A stretch of DNA of 64,000 nt from Brugia malayi (taxonomy: Eukaryota > Nematoda > Chromadorea > Rhabditida > Onchocercidae): positions 5,635,221-5,699,220 of the forward strand of contig NW_025062479.1 of assembly GCF_000002995.4 (NCBI RefSeq), given 5' to 3'. Shown in pieces: positions 37,978 to 51,687 of this stretch. Numbering within the stretch: the stretch's first letter is position 1; each line of letters starts with the position of its first letter. The notes below the pieces were generated by a model that was not told the DNA's origin, made no database searches, and was given only the letters and a program-made list of their open reading frames with translations. A program made the position numbers and the translations under genes.

Positions 37978-40236
37978 CTTTCTAAAAAAGAAAAATTGAA
38001 GAAGCCATAACCAAATAATTAAGTTCCAACGCAATAAACATCGCTATTAGATAACACAAATTAAAAAGGAAACTATTAAAATATTTTATCGCACTGGATA
38101 AAACACGAAACACTGTTTAAAGCAATGAAAACTAGTTGATAAAAAGTTAAGGATAACGATAGCTTTGACAAATGCATTTCAGCATCCAGAACTTCTAACA
38201 GCGATGCTTACACTCACATTACGCTCACACATTTTACATACATAATGTACGTACAATATGCACATGCACAAATATAATGCAAATAGTAAATGAGTTCCCA
38301 AACTTATTCAAAAATGAAATTAATGACATGGGAACACGTTAAACTCCTTCCAATCTATATTTCAAAATGAAGAATAGAGAAATTTCTTAAACTAATGCTC
38401 ATTTAATGAAAACAACGAAACTGATCGTAGCTCACATTAAATCCTTCTGAGAGCATATTTATTATCCCTGCAACGTAAAAAGCCAATAGGCGGTAGCCTA
38501 CATTTTAATGCATGAAAATCTCGCCAACGTAAGAATTAAAGCATTACCACCAACAAGCGATCAATTAATGTATCCTTAACCGTAAAAAAAAACCAATCAA
38601 GTCTAGGAATTTCTCGTCCACTTGCTAACGTCTGAATTATCTTCAAGGAGTCAGTGGCAATGATGCTGCTAGGCATTATAGTCTTAACCCAACTTCACAG
38701 GAATGATGGATAACTCTAAAGTGTACGCTAATTATTTATATACGTTAATGTTTGCTAGCATAAAACTTGATTGCCAGTTCTCCACAATGATCGAAGAAAA
38801 AAAAGAGAATGAGAAATGAGGAAGGACTACAAAGTCAACTTGCATAATATCTTCTCTGTTCCACTACTTTATCCTTAGTGCATTTACCCAATCATTCTAT
38901 TTCGTTTTCCGTTTATGCAGGTACTGATTTCTCATCACAAAGGCGAAACCCTTTGTGATGATGAATCAGCCGATCTGTCTCTTTTTTTCCTTTGTCCTTT
39001 TTCTTTTACATTTTTCTGAAAGCCAACTAATTTTAAATAAAACTATATCCAACACAGTTGGTTCTATATTATGTTTAACACCCAGTTACCTCCCTTTCGT
39101 TATGCTTTGTAGGTTCCATCACCGATATTGCTGGTTTTACTGAAGTTCGGTCAGTGTGCCAATCCCATTTCACTAGGCAAATTAGACTATGTCCTCATTA
39201 AACAAACTAAACTAAGTCAATTCCAGGCTCTTGTTTATTTAGCGTGGCTTAATCAGCTGTCAAGATTATCCAATTCTTGACTTCAAACAGTACCTCACAT
39301 ACAAATAAGAGAAAAAAGGAACAAGAGAAACAAGAACAGGACAGATAACAAATATGTCGTCCGAAACGAAAGCAGAGATATACGAATCAACCGCTCAATC
39401 CTTTCTCTTTCCTTCTTGAAGGCATTGATGCACGCAGCGCGCGCTTCATGTTTGCATAGAGCACCTTCTCTCATAGTCTCACAGACTATCTTCTATTATA
39501 CGTACGCTCTGTCTCAGATCTCTTCCTCGCGGGATTTGTTGTCACTTCCAAATATTATTCTTCTATCCTTTTTGTACGCAGTTTAGTCTCTCCGGATTGA
39601 TTATGACGGGTCTTAACCTGGAATATACGTAGCGTACTTCAGATACATGCCTTCATTCTTCTTAAACGATTGTTTACAAACTGATTATTTAGGTTGGAAT
39701 GCAACACTTTTCGATAGTTTACATCAGTATTTGTGAGTACCAAATTTACCTACTATACTGCATTGTCTTTCACACTAAACTATTGCAAAGTGTTGCATTC
39801 TCGAAACAAGCATTTGGGAAAATACTGGAAATAGTTAAAAGACTCTTTTCAAATTAAAAAATATCGCAGTATATTGATGATTCCTGTTATAACAAGACTT
39901 TCTTGATATGTCTATTTTTAACATATCAAAATGAATGTTGATTTTTTCTCCCGATTTTAACCATAACTGTAAATATCGAGCATGTGACGACGCAACATTT
40001 TTCTCAAAGTTGTTTTTATATGAACACTTCCATTTTCCGAAAAAAAAAAACTGCTACTTATGAATGTTAACTTTGAGACGCAGAACGATCTAAGGGAAGT
40101 TGAGGTGACGAGAGAACTTAGGTTTAATAGCTCGAGTTTGAGATCTAAGTCTTATATTCAGAAAGCATTTGATTTCTTACACTATTTTCTTCCTCTTTCT
40201 AGTTCAATTAACATTTACCATATATAAAGAGAACAG
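37978..40236. other. apl-1 upstream region
   Basis: The acceptor near 37982 opens the coding part of apl-1 and its promoter should lie to the right. Around 39360-39600 the sequence is richer in C and T, with several CTCTCTC-like stretches, and could be promoter DNA. A short frame at 38955-39143 begins with a hydrophobic stretch but has no support. No defined element named. Confidence 0.45.
37982..37995 (-). promoter_or_regulatory. Probable trans-splice acceptor of apl-1
   Basis: On the minus strand TTTTTCTTTTTTAG ends four bases before the ATG at 37977 (AAAG, then ATG). A polypyrimidine acceptor this close to the start is typical of spliced-leader addition in nematodes. A 5' UTR intron is the alternative. 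Confidence 0.6.
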
Positions 40237-40675
40237 ATGGTAGAGAGCGAAAAATATGTTAGCAAATACTCGAATATGATGCGGGAGAATTATGAAGAAG
40301 ACAGAGGAAAGCAAAAAGTAGAATTACTAAGCACAGTAAAAGCCAAATATTTGCGAAAAAAGGGAGCGCAAGTGAGCACTTCTTCACTTGAATGCCTATT
40401 TTCATCTAATGAAAATTTATGAAACTACTAATTTTGATATTGAGAAAATTTATTAACTGATGAAAGCTTAACAGATGAGACACAAACCGAAAACGTCTCA
40501 TGCAATGGGACAACGACATCCTGAATTCGAAAATGAATTGATTTTTGAAATTATCTATTTAAAAAAAGTAGAAAGAAATAGATTTCAATGGGATTTAATA
40601 ATCCAGAAAGCTGTTTTTCCTTCCATCCTGTTTTCAGTTCTGCATCCAGCTACATTATTCTTTCGAAATAATTAA
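40237..40675 (+). CDS. Doubtful two-exon frame of unknown product
   Basis: A frame from ATG 40237 to 40371 ends at GTGAGC. A second open frame runs from 40475 (directly after AACAG) to the stop at 40673-40675, and the phases fit (0/0). The first part is charged and helix-like (MRENYEEDRGKQKVELL, then KAKYLRKKGAQ). The second begins with a basic stretch, MRHKPKTSHAMGQRH, and ends with a hydrophobic tail. A TATATAAA lies just upstream at 40220. I do not recognise it. Both acceptors are weak and the frame may be chance, or part of a larger gene. Confidence 0.2.
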
Positions 40676-43600
40676 AGCTAATTCTTGAAATGCTTACATG
40701 CAACTTTCAAAACAAAACTATTGCAGCCCAAATGAAAATTTTCATATTAAGAAACAAATCGAAAAAAACTTAAATATCTGCATAAGAAAATGAGATGTTT
40801 TCTCCCAAAATTAAGTAGTGGTGATGCGCTCTACAACTAATTAAATATGTCTGAAATACCAACGAAATTAATCAACTTGTTAACGAATTATGAGTGAAAG
40901 GGAGCAATTGCTAATAAGGATGCACATCTTATTTCTTGTGTGCCAATTATATACGACGAACATCTGTTTCCAACTTACTTTTCCCTTCAGTTTACCATCA
41001 TATTTTACTTTAATAAGTGCATGTACTGTTTATACCGGGAGCCTGAAATTCTCTCAGAACAGAATTTGAAGCGTTACAAAATTAATTTGAAGTGCTTTTA
41101 AAGGAGCATTGACATCTTGCTTCGAGGAAAAACTTTAAGTGTGGCTGGCGCCAGCGATAAGAAAGCAAAATGATTATCGTCACAATCATTATCATCCTGA
41201 ACACCACAAAAATAAACGGAGAAAAATGATGAATAATTCAATGCGGTAGGTGTTATTTTCTGCATCATCATATGTAAAGTGCATCAATCACTTGAAAACT
41301 ATATTGTACTATACAAAGTACATATCTGTCATATCTAGCAGCCAGTAAATCGACTGGAGTATCACGACGAAGAAAAGAACACCTTTTGATATGTACCTGC
41401 AATCACGAAACTTGATGGATAAACAAGCAGCGGAAATTTCACACCTGAATGGTAGAAAGTACATCAGAAAGTGGACATTAGCTAAAAAAATCCAATTCAA
41501 CAATCACGGATGTGAGGATGAGGTGGGACTAACCTATATCGTGGGCATGAATATAAATGATTTCCGCTATTGAAAGCGGAATAACTACAGGGATGTATCC
41601 CAGAGAGCCAAGACTTCTAACATTATTAATGTCTCAGTAAAAAGCCTCTTTGATAGAACTAGGATATATAGAATATAAAAGAGAAGGGGTTTCACGAGTG
41701 TTGTCAACTGTACCACCTACAAAGTGACTGGAGAAAGTGGTGAAGGCAAATACTGAAGACTAGAAACGTCGTTCTATGGAATAAAGAAAACGATGTGCTG
41801 CTCCACCAACTTCCAATGTCATATTGGAAGAAAAAGTCATTTTTCCCTCTTCTCCTACATTAACCAACTCCCGAGAGAACGTGAACGAAATGGAAAATGG
41901 GAGACAGTTTTCATCTAGAAACTACTACTTGCACGAAAAGCTGGGTTATACAGAACACAAATGGAGTACATCTTCATATGTAAAAAGCATGAGACGCAGA
42001 AAGAAATACAGCTTATGGAGAAGAGGCAACTATATTAACTAAGGGTCAAATAGGTAGAGAGACAGGTAGGGAAAAACGATATAATAGAAGACAAAAACAA
42101 CATGTAGACCGATACCTGTTTTTCAGCATTAAATACCAGTCAATACTTTGTCGACTCTCCCACTTCAGAAAGAATCTTTTTTGTAAAGTTGATATAACTA
42201 CCTATTTGACACCATGAACTCCTTGTAATGCTGAAATATAAATAAGGCACCTTCACTCGCAAAATAAACCTGTCCATTGATCAGTGCGCTATTTCATTCT
42301 AAAAACATTAAGGTACGCATCTAAATAATGGTTGCGCACCTACACCTAAAAAATCTTCCGGCAGAAAGACGCCTGTTTTCGAAACCTTCTTAATACTATT
42401 TCAGCGTGAAATAAAATCTAATGCTGAAATGTTCCTCATACAACAAAATTTTCTATATAATAGTATTAAACAAAATAGAGCATATAATTCTCAACAAATG
42501 ATATAATATATTCAAATCTATTCCATAAAGCGTTTCAACTTTTCCGTGTAATAAGCAACAAATTAAGAAATAAGCATGAAAGTTCTTATATAAAGTCGAT
42601 TGCTTTCTCATTTTTGTTTTTATAATAGCAGAAATTATGTAAGGTCAATGAAATGTAGAATTGTAACATAAAAATGTGAGTGAGATAATTAAATGGAACT
42701 GTAATAGGTATGCAACACAGATTTTAATATATGCTCTTGAGGTATGAAATCGATCGGCATGAATGGTAAGAAGACAGTGAGGAGTGATAAAGATTGTGAT
42801 ATGGGGAAGTATGAAGTGAGAATTTCAAGTATAATAGCTAACAAAGTGGGGATGGTTAGATCAGAACAATGAACTTCCAATGCCCTCGTAAAATCCATAC
42901 AGATTCATTTCTGAGATGCAAAGATGTCCTAGTCCTACCGAAAGATCCGATGAAACTTGAAGGCCTGAGGATTATCACGCATAACTGCTCAAGGACTTTT
43001 ATAAGCAAAAAGATAAAAGTAAACATGTGAAACATATTTAATAAGCTTCAAAAAATAACCTGAAAGCATTCTTTTAAAATTTCGATAGTAGAGAAAGAAT
43101 GAAACTGAAAAAGAATCAAAGCCAAAATATAAACATAAAAAAACTGATTAAATTAAATATATTGTGACAAAATTAAAATTTGAAGTTCAAATGATTTGAA
43201 GAACAAATTAAAACTTCATCCAGAATTAACAAGGGATAGCAAGTAAAAAAACCAAATCATGTGAAACAGAATGTGGATGGCTGAAAGTCAGTTTGCTGAG
43301 ATGATGAAAGTTAAATGAAGAAAGTTGAATATGGAATTACTATCTCTCTTCTTCTCTCTCTCTCACTTTCGTTCTTCAAAAACGAATGAATATATTATTG
43401 CAATGCATTTATATACAGACACACAACTCTTATATAAGTGAACGGCAACGAATGTTGAATGCATGAAACGAACGATACCGCCGTACCACCTCATCTAAAG
43501 CACTACTGATAAGCACATATGTTTAACTTTCTTGCTCTTTTATTCCACTATCACTTTCACAAATATTTCATATATGAAATTGGAGGGTAACTGAAATGAC

Positions 43601-46538
43601 AGCATTTAATGTAGTACTAAATCAATGGTGACTCAGTGACACGTATCTGAATCCTGCATGTTTGGGAAAGAATTTCAGTAATTTAGGAGTAACTTTTTAC
43701 CCTATGTTAAAGTCATTGCTCGAAACTGGGAAAATAGTAAAAATGATTTATAAAACATAATACAACAAGTTGCTGGAATAAAAGAGACGACTGCACAACT
43801 TAATCTTTCCAAAATGAATTAAAAGCGAAAGCTTGCATTCCACAGCATGACGCAGTGGATGAACGAGCCTGAAACACTCAAATTCTTTGTTACTGATAAT
43901 ATATATGCAAATAAATGAATGAATGAACATAAGACAATTCCCTGATCCTATCCATACGGTAAAGCCTTGACCTTTGCCCCCTCCCTCTTCCACATCACAA
44001 ATTTAAAGCAGCAACTGTAAATAGCAAATGTATTGTGGAAAGAATCAAGAAGCTGAAACAATCAACTTACAGCAATCGTCCAACTGCCACGATTAATATT
44101 CGACCAACTTTGCAACCCTATAAAACAATGCAATTTTTCAAAAAAAAAAAAAGGCACCTTGACTTTATTTTTTCTGCACCGCTTTTCGAACCAAGAAATA
44201 ATATAGTGCTGATGAAAAAATATTAGCGGTTGCTCGATGAAAGCACAAAAAAACGACTCTCAATCACTTATGTTCTCAGCTCTATTTCGTAAAAAAAAAC
44301 TCGAAAAACTCCAAAAAAAAAAAAGACAGGTAGGACAAACCAGTCTCTTATCCCTTTTACTATTAGCACCTCACAAATCTATCATAAAATTTAGTTGAAG
44401 TAATTTAGTCCATAGTAAACACTTGACACCAACAAAGCATTATTAAGTTTGAGTATTCATGCATTTAAAAACTTTAGATATGTTTCAGAAGAATTCAACA
44501 TTTGTAATTAATACTGTCGAATTCTAATTTTAACGCATTCTGTTAAGGTTGAAAGTTTCAGTAGATTTTCCCAGAGAAAAGATCAAGAGAAACTGAGTGA
44601 TTACAGTTTCAAGAAACACCGTATAGAGGCATTTTTCGTTGCTTACAGAACGTTTTCCAAATCTTTCAAGGTCACCTGCTCCAAGCAAACATTGTCGTTT
44701 ATTCCCAGTAAAAATCACATAGAACATCTACCTAGTATTCTATTCTAACGTTCAAGCTAAAGTAAAACAGCATTATTTAGAGGTTAATAGCAAAGTTGGA
44801 GTAAATCAATTTCTCTTTTTCGAAAAGAAAGAAATATTTTCAAGCCTTTTAAACAAAGACAATGGCATCTTTGAAAATGATAGAAAAAAATGCAATAATA
44901 CTGCCATGGATTCTTACTCGTTTCAAATCCTACACAGGTCCCACTCTTTCCACAAAAAATGTGGAAACAAACAATCAGTAAAAATTACGAAATGCATAAA
45001 TTTCTGTTTATCGTACAACCCGCTCACCGACTTATCCACAAAAAAAGAAGAGTAAACTTCAAATGGTGAACTCAAGCTTTAATTCCAACTTCCTCTACTG
45101 TAAGACTATTTCCAACTTTTATTAACACCTTATTTTCAATAAGCAGGGGTAGAAAATATAGATCTCATCTGAGACACATTTAAATCCTTCAAAAAAAGAT
45201 AAATGCTGAAAAATTTCACCTCTATCCGGAAAGGTTGGAAAACCAGATCTTTCACAATGTATCCGGTTTAGATGACTCAAAAAAATACCCGTCCTTACAC
45301 TTTCCAATTTAAGCATATAGTATACCATCTTTTCAATCTCTACTGCAACTAGAAAAATGACAAATTCGCGTTCAGTAGAGGAAGTTGGAATTGTGAAACA
45401 TTTTCTTTTTTCTATTACTTAATAATGACTGTTAATCTGGCAGCTGGCCAGCATGCGACCACTTGCTTACTCCAATAACCTTGAGACCGAAACTCATCAC
45501 AGACATAGCAAAGTATCTAATTTTTCGATGAGCACTCTTGAAATCACGGTCTCCAATTCAAGTCTTCGAAAACAAGTGAACAGATTTCTTCAATTCACAC
45601 AGTTCTTCCAATCAATTTGAGACATGGTAGTCGATTATTGAATGCTGAGAAAAATGAATAGCAGTCCATAAGCTTTGCCAAAACTTTGCCGACATTTCGT
45701 ATTTTCTGATTGTTTCACTGTCCAAAGTGAAGTGTTTCTTTGCTAGACATCAGCAATTACCAGAGGATGATATTAATGCGGGCTTTGTTGGTTTTTTTTC
45801 CTAGATGTACATTAAGACAGAACGAGAGGAAGGGAGAAAGAGAGAGAGAGAAACCTGCCCTCGCTGATGAAAATGGAACCGGGAATAGAAATTGCTCTCT
45901 CTTCCTCTCCATCTGTCTCTTACTACACTTATGTTACTAAATGGCTTGCATTTTATAAACCGAATAGATAAGAAATTCAGACAAATGGGACCAGGAATTG
46001 AAGTACATATTAACAACAGTGGCAAAAGAAAGTCACCTCTTTGGGTGATGAATTAGTTCGAATATTAAAAAATAAGATGAGATGGTAGGATAAAAGTATG
46101 AGAGCGAAAAGAGATCTGCAGTGCCAAACAGAATCAGTTTCTACGTCATCATGTGGAACATCGATTCTGAAGCAAACTTCACAATTGAAAGCAAAGTCTC
46201 TCTTTCTCTCTATTCCAACTGATGACTCCATCTATTATTTGTTTTGTGAACTGACATTTTGCAATATTAATAAAAAACAAAAAAAAAAAAGGTCCGAACT
46301 TATAACGCATTCCCCTACTCTTTAATTCCTTCAATTGCTTCGCATGGGAAAATGTAGTAGTAAGGTACATATTTCCTTTTCATCGTCAAGATCAGGAAAA
46401 GTCTACCTCATTTCATCTAAGTATCCTATATTTTTCAAACAAATTAAAATAACATCTGAAAGTACTAGAGGGATCCGCGGAGGAGGAGGAGGAGGAGGAG
46501 TAGCAGTAGCAGTAGCAATAGTAGTAGTAGCAACAGTG

Positions 46539-46589
<51 letters not shown>

Positions 46590-49017
46590 ATGCGACTGTG
46601 AAGAAGGGCGAATTAAGGATAATGGTTAATATGGGTGGAAGTGAAGTGTGGGTGAGGAGATCGGCAAAGAGTGCTGGCAGAACATTGTCCCCAATAATTT
46701 GGAATGCAAAACACTCAGACGTTTCGTATGGCGACGAGTGCTCATGGAAACAGTCAAAAATAACTGTAGCGAAGGAATTAACTAACTGATTAGTAGGAAA
46801 ACATCGAAGCATGGCAAAACGTACTGAACTACATGCAAACCTCGTCGGCAGAGCATGTAATAACAAGGTTGTGAAATTCGATAGCATCAAAATGAAACAC
46901 TTCTTCCTATGTGCGCTACACATTGATTACACTGCAAAATGCAGTAAAGGTAATATAGCGTGTATGTACTTGTCTGTTTGTGTATCTGTAAACACTCTTA
47001 ACCTCATGCATTTACATCGGGGAAATAAGTGGTGGTTGGTAACTGCAGAATAAATTCTAACGCAACATCTTCCTTCGCACTCTCCCGTTCTGCTTGTAGG
47101 AAACTGAGGAAAACTGCATGAGTGAATGAATGCGTTTGTCCTTTTTCCATATCATCAGTAGTGAAGGTACGGACTAGTTCGTGTCAGCGACCTGGAATAT
47201 CTTGCAAAGCTGGCAGAACGGACGGAGTTAGAAAAAGAGGTATAGGGGGAATTCAGCTATGGATCACGCATAACTTTCTAATTTCAGTGTTCATTAACAC
47301 CACAGTATCTCGTTTAATGCTGTATCAGTAGTTAAATTCATTAATTTTGCATGCGTTATTTAGTAGTTAATAATAGTAATTATTACTTATAATGCCTATT
47401 GTTTTTGCAGGAACTGTCATTGTAGTGTTAGCTACAAATAGTTTGGTAAAAATAGTGAGTCATTTACTTACTCATATTTATAGTGCAGTAGAAACTGGAC
47501 TCTTCTAACACTTACTTCATTGACGTGATCATTGCGAATGTAGTCTCTTCGATATGTACACTTAGATGATATATAGCAGATCGTAATAATTCATTGACGC
47601 AATTCTTTCTACACGTATCAATGAACCAAATAAAAATAGTTTCTGTGCAAATATGTTCCACTTACGATATCTTGAAAACTCTCCAATTGTGATGCGATGA
47701 ATACAAGACAATAACAAGTGACTTGAGAAATCTACAAGTACAAAGAAAACAGATCGATCTTAAAACCGATAGTGATATAGATTCTAATACATTAAATCTG
47801 CATGTCTCCTACAATTTATCTCTATAAGGTTTCAAAATTTTTTTGGCTAATGGATCGCTTGATCCCTGGTATAGTTTCAAAGAAAAATAGGTGTGATAAA
47901 ACTCGACAAATTTTGAATATTGTGGCTAGCTCTTTTTCTCTGAGATGCGGATAAAGAGGAAGCTGATGTTACTATTATGAGGAAGCCTAGGGAACCAAAA
48001 TAGTGTAATTAAGAGAACGAAATGTAGTTTATAATGCTATGTATCTTCCACACTTTCAATTTGTGTTTGAGAAATACATACTGGAGGTAATGGAATAAAG
48101 AAGTAATTTCCGATGTTTAATCTTGAGTTTTTTCTGACCTCGATTGTTGGAGTCTAAATTCAGGAGTAATCATTTTTCAGATCATATTAAGAACTTTTCC
48201 ACAGTAATTTTAATAAATGTGAGGGAGAAATATCTTTTGATTGCGTTTTTCCAGATTGAATTCTCTCAATACTGTTTAAAAATCAGTTCATGAGTCTGTG
48301 ATGTCGCGCTAGAAACTTTGAAACATCAGTACAGTGCTAAAAAATTTTTTCATCTTGATTCTGCAGTTTATATTGCAATACAAATTGAACGACCCCCAGA
48401 ACTTCTGATCTATAGCCATAGTTCATAAATGATGACTTTTATAACCAATGATGATTTGACTCCACAATCTGACATCGCACTGCATACCACACAACTGTCG
48501 TGGATGATTTAAAAAATTATTATATTGGGAGAGGTTTACTGATTTCGGGGAGATTCGTTGGATGTAGATGTTAATATGTGGGTAGTACAACAGTATAATA
48601 ATTCCTTTATCAACAGAAGCAATAGTACAGTAAATCTGATGGAGAAGAATTGAAGTACAAGTAGTGAAAATCCCTTTTTATGGTCAAATAGCTGAATAAT
48701 GTTTAAAAATATACAATAACGATCGCTCAAAAATTTTTCGGCAAAGCGCTAAGTATGGGAATGTCTATTATATTGCATTGTTCTTTAATAAAATGAATTC
48801 ACTGAGCAGGAGTGAAATATTGCTAATGATAAGTATCGGAAAAATCGCATTATAATATGTAGAAATAAAATTGTATTAAATCCGTTTTATTTCAACATTC
48901 CTCACAAATGTTTCAATCTCATGTTCCAGTCTCATTCAATATTCAGTAGCTATGCACTTTTAAAGTTCATTAATGAAAAACATGCATTGAAATTTGTCTC
49001 CAGTTAGATTATTTGCA
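40676..49017. other. Long gene-poor stretch
   Basis: About 8 kb without a convincing gene on either strand. Short frames (for example 41391-41573, 41824-42042, 44035-44226, 46811-47053, 47122-47331) have no recognised motif and no coherent splice partners. It contains poly-A runs near 44135 and 44310, a purine-rich AGAGAG run near 45840, and the trinucleotide microsatellite at 46479-46589. Regulatory DNA of apl-1 or pps-1 could lie here but nothing specific is visible. Confidence 0.5.
46479..46589. repeat. Compound trinucleotide microsatellite (GGA)n-(AGY)n-(AGT)n
   Basis: Roughly eight GGA units are followed by AGC/AGT units and then about seventeen uninterrupted AGT units. The repeat makes poly-Val/Gly and poly-Leu frames on the two strands, which are the only reason long frames appear here. 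No exon context. Confidence 0.95.
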
Positions 49018-49018
49018 G

Positions 49019-49400
49019 TTATCAGCTTATTTAGTTGACCTCTTTTGTTAGTTGTCGGCTCCTTCCTAACTGTAAATTATATTCGAATTCGAATCTCCTT
49101 TGCAGCTTGTAGCTCATTATTTAGATCTGATTATTGACGAAGTTAACAACACTTTGTTAGTTAACCACCACTGTAAATCACGCGTCTTGTTATGAGTTGA
49201 GTTATTGTTTATTATAAGGAGTTATTTCCTTTCTGGACTGCTGTTTCCTGTCATTCGCTGCTCCTCTACAACTCGCTCAAAATTTCCAATGTTATTCAAT
49301 AACTTCGACTAACGATAATCATTATCTCAATAAAATAAAGATCGGTCCGAACTCTAGCCTTCGTTGCAAATTGCAAATCAAAAAAATTATCAGATGTCTT
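49019..49400 (+). repeat. LTR-like segment A of the BEL/Pao remnant
   Basis: Shares ordered blocks with segment B: TATCAG..TTATTTAGTTGA, TAACTGTAAATTAT, AGCTCATT.TTAGATC, GGTTAAC/AGTTAAC and TGTAAATCA, with many substitutions and small gaps. It ends with AATAAAATAAAG, a likely poly(A) signal of the LTR. Edges approximate. Confidence 0.65.
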
Positions 49401-49649
49401 GTTATGCTGGTACTTTCGAAATAGTTATTCAGAACTGGTCAGATCTCATGCAGAACACACCAGTCGCAAGATGAGGAAAGACAATGGTAGATGATTCACA
49501 AGATAAATTTAAAAAAAAGGAAGCCATAATTACTCTGGAAATATATAGCGAGGACTATGAACAATTATGTAAGGAAGATGTTGGAGAGTCAACATCAAAT
49601 AAAAGAGTGACCGCACCAATCACGCATCAGTGAAGACCACCCAGAAATT

Positions 49650-50050
49650 CAATGAAAAGCTTCAGCACTATTTGACATTGGTTCACAGTCATCCTTTATT
49701 TGGAAAGATCAAAACTTGAAATTGGTAACAAAGTTTCGAAGTCAACCTAGGAATCCGGAATTACAACTGTTGAAAATGACGTGTTAGATTACCTAACAGA
49801 GAAACAGCAAGTAATTAAGTCGAATCATCACGATTTGCCATGTATGATATCTCAATATCAGTAGAAAGGAGGATATTCGAAAAAGCCCGATATTCTTATT
49901 GGGACTTTCTTATTGAATTCATGTCGCCGAATCAAATCCACAGTATGGTATGAGGATTCTCGCAACCCTCGCAAAAGTCGGTTTTATAATGGCTAAAAAT
50001 GGATACATCAACAAATCTCTTGATTATGATAAAGATATCGCAAAACTCTA
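49650..50050 (+). pseudogene. BEL/Pao aspartic protease remnant
   Basis: At 49663 the frame reads SALFDIGSQSSFI, the D-[IT]-G active-site context of BEL/Pao proteases. Downstream, in shifted frames, come KPDILIGT (about 49883) and VGFIMAKNGYINK (about 49980), matching the later part of this domain. In-frame stops and frameshifts between them show that it is broken. Confidence 0.75.
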
Positions 50051-50149
50051 AAATATTATATAACAATTATGAGTAAAAAATATGTTCTATTAGATCTTTG
50101 AAAATAACGTTTATACTTTGGACTCTGTTTCCAATCTTACGTTTAACGG

Positions 50150-50590
50150 ATAAATCTCTTATCTATTGTTTACACGGTATCAGTTCCTCATTTAGTTGAT
50201 CTCACTGTTGTGTCGCCACTAATTGTAAATTATCCTTGAATCTACGAGGTTAACAACTTTTACTTAACTATTGTCCTTTACGGCTTGTCAACTAGCAATT
50301 AGATTTGCTTGTAAACCAGGTCAACAGCTCATTGTTAGATCGATTACTCTTTCGGCAGGTCAACCTCATATTGTAAATCATATACTTTGTTTATGCACAT
50401 TGCTTGCTATATAACGAGGTCATCCTTGTTGAGAAGGGGCATTGTGTGTTTTTACCAATAACCAGGAGAGTTCAACTTCAATTCTTCTCTATAAAGTTGT
50501 TGTGTTATTGCTTCTACTAATAAAGGAATTATTATATTTCTTTGATACTCCACATATTTACATCTACATCTAACGAATCTCCCTGTGATT
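50150..50590 (+). repeat. LTR-like segment B of the BEL/Pao remnant
   Basis: Diverged partner of segment A with the same block order. Its right part holds TAATAAAGGAATTATT, a likely poly(A) signal, and it ends near CTGTGATTAACA. A short CAATCCCAAAATA repeat occurs just after it, at about 50596 and 50664. Confidence 0.65.
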
Positions 50591-50699
50591 AACAATCCCA
50601 AAATAATAAATTACATTATCAAATCTTCTACAACAAATGTAAATAGTGTCAAATACAAATACAATCCCAAAATAGATGTTATCCAGGTCATCTTAAAAC

Positions 50700-51270
50700 C
50701 TTAGAACAATTTTACAATTCATAGCGTCTCAGTACGACCCAATAGGATTCCTCGTTCCGGGTGTGAGACATTCAAAATTTATGGAGAAAATAGTGCTTGG
50801 AATCATTCTGTAATTAAAGAAGACAAAGAAACATGGGAATCTCTGATGAATGAATGACCAGCAGACATAAAACAACTACCACAATTTTTGAGACATTGTT
50901 CAGAGCAAATGCAGCTCCATGTCATCATAGATACATCGACCGTGACCTATTCTGCAGCCATATACACGCGTGATAATTAAGAAATTAAAATGTCCTTGAT
51001 ATTTGCTAAATCCCGAATCGCATCAATTAGAGGTATTGCTATTCCTGGAATTATTAGCTGTACTTATTGGAATATGAGCAGCTCATTTTGTAGCAAATCA
51101 ATTAGAATTCAAAACGCGTCAGTAACTTTATGATGTGACTCTAAGTGTACACTACACTGAATCCAAAACCATTCTCGAGTACGATGGAAATTCGTACAGC
51201 ATTGGCCTCAATATACTATTAATTATAAAGACAACGAGATAATTTTACCGAGAAACAAAATGGTACCAAC
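50700..51270 (+). pseudogene. BEL/Pao reverse transcriptase / RNase H remnant
   Basis: The frame at about 50724 reads SVSQYDPIGFLVPG, the segment that follows the RT domain in BEL/Pao polyproteins. Then come HVIIDTSTVTYSAAIY (start of RNase H with its first catalytic Asp), LIFAKSRIASIRG, and DSKC...IQNHSR...KFVQ. At least three in-frame stops interrupt it, so it is nonfunctional. Confidence 0.85.
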
Positions 51271-51290
51271 TATAACTCCTGTTTTTTTTT

Positions 51291-51687
51291 TGATTTTCCA
51301 TTTTATTTCTCCTCCTCCTACTTCTACAGATCGTGATTGGTAAGTACGTTCAGTAAAGAAATTATTTTATCACACTAAATAAGAAAATCCTGAAAAAATT
51401 CTCTTCCTGCACACACAATTCTCATTCAAAAAACAGAAGTCACATAATGGCCTCTTGTCTATCAATGCAAATATACTAGTGATAGTATATATATTCTGCA
51501 ATATTAATTAATACAGCACATTTGTACGACCATCTCATTTTTCAAACTGGATGGTATTAAAGTAATAAAGCAATTAGTCAAAGATGTTTTCCAACATCCT
51601 GTAATGTGACAACATAAATGATCATATAAGAAACACTATACATTACAACCTATTAAACAAAAAGTTTGCAATTATCAACAAGTAGTG
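51291..51687. other. Between the BEL/Pao remnant and the pps-1 3' end
   Basis: About 400 bases with no gene recognised. It should carry the pps-1 3' UTR. A CTCCTCCTACTTCTAC stretch is at about 51308. Confidence 0.5.

Larger units (their letters stand above)
49018..51290 (+). mobile_element. Decayed BEL/Pao LTR retrotransposon remnant(s)
   Basis: Two diverged LTR-like segments (about 49019-49400 and 50150-50590) and two coding remnants in the same orientation. Between the LTR-like segments is a protease remnant. After the second is the C-terminal part of the reverse transcriptase region with RNase H. Both coding parts carry stop codons and frameshifts, so the element is inactive. The order LTR, protease, LTR, RT/RNase H is not that of one intact element, so at least two insertions, or a deletion plus rearrangement, are needed. 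BEL/Pao elements are known in filarial genomes. Confidence 0.85.

Noticed and set aside
46465..46923. 152-codon minus-strand frame with a poly-Leu end
   Set aside because: About a third of it is the translated AGT/GGA microsatellite; the rest lacks motifs and splice support.
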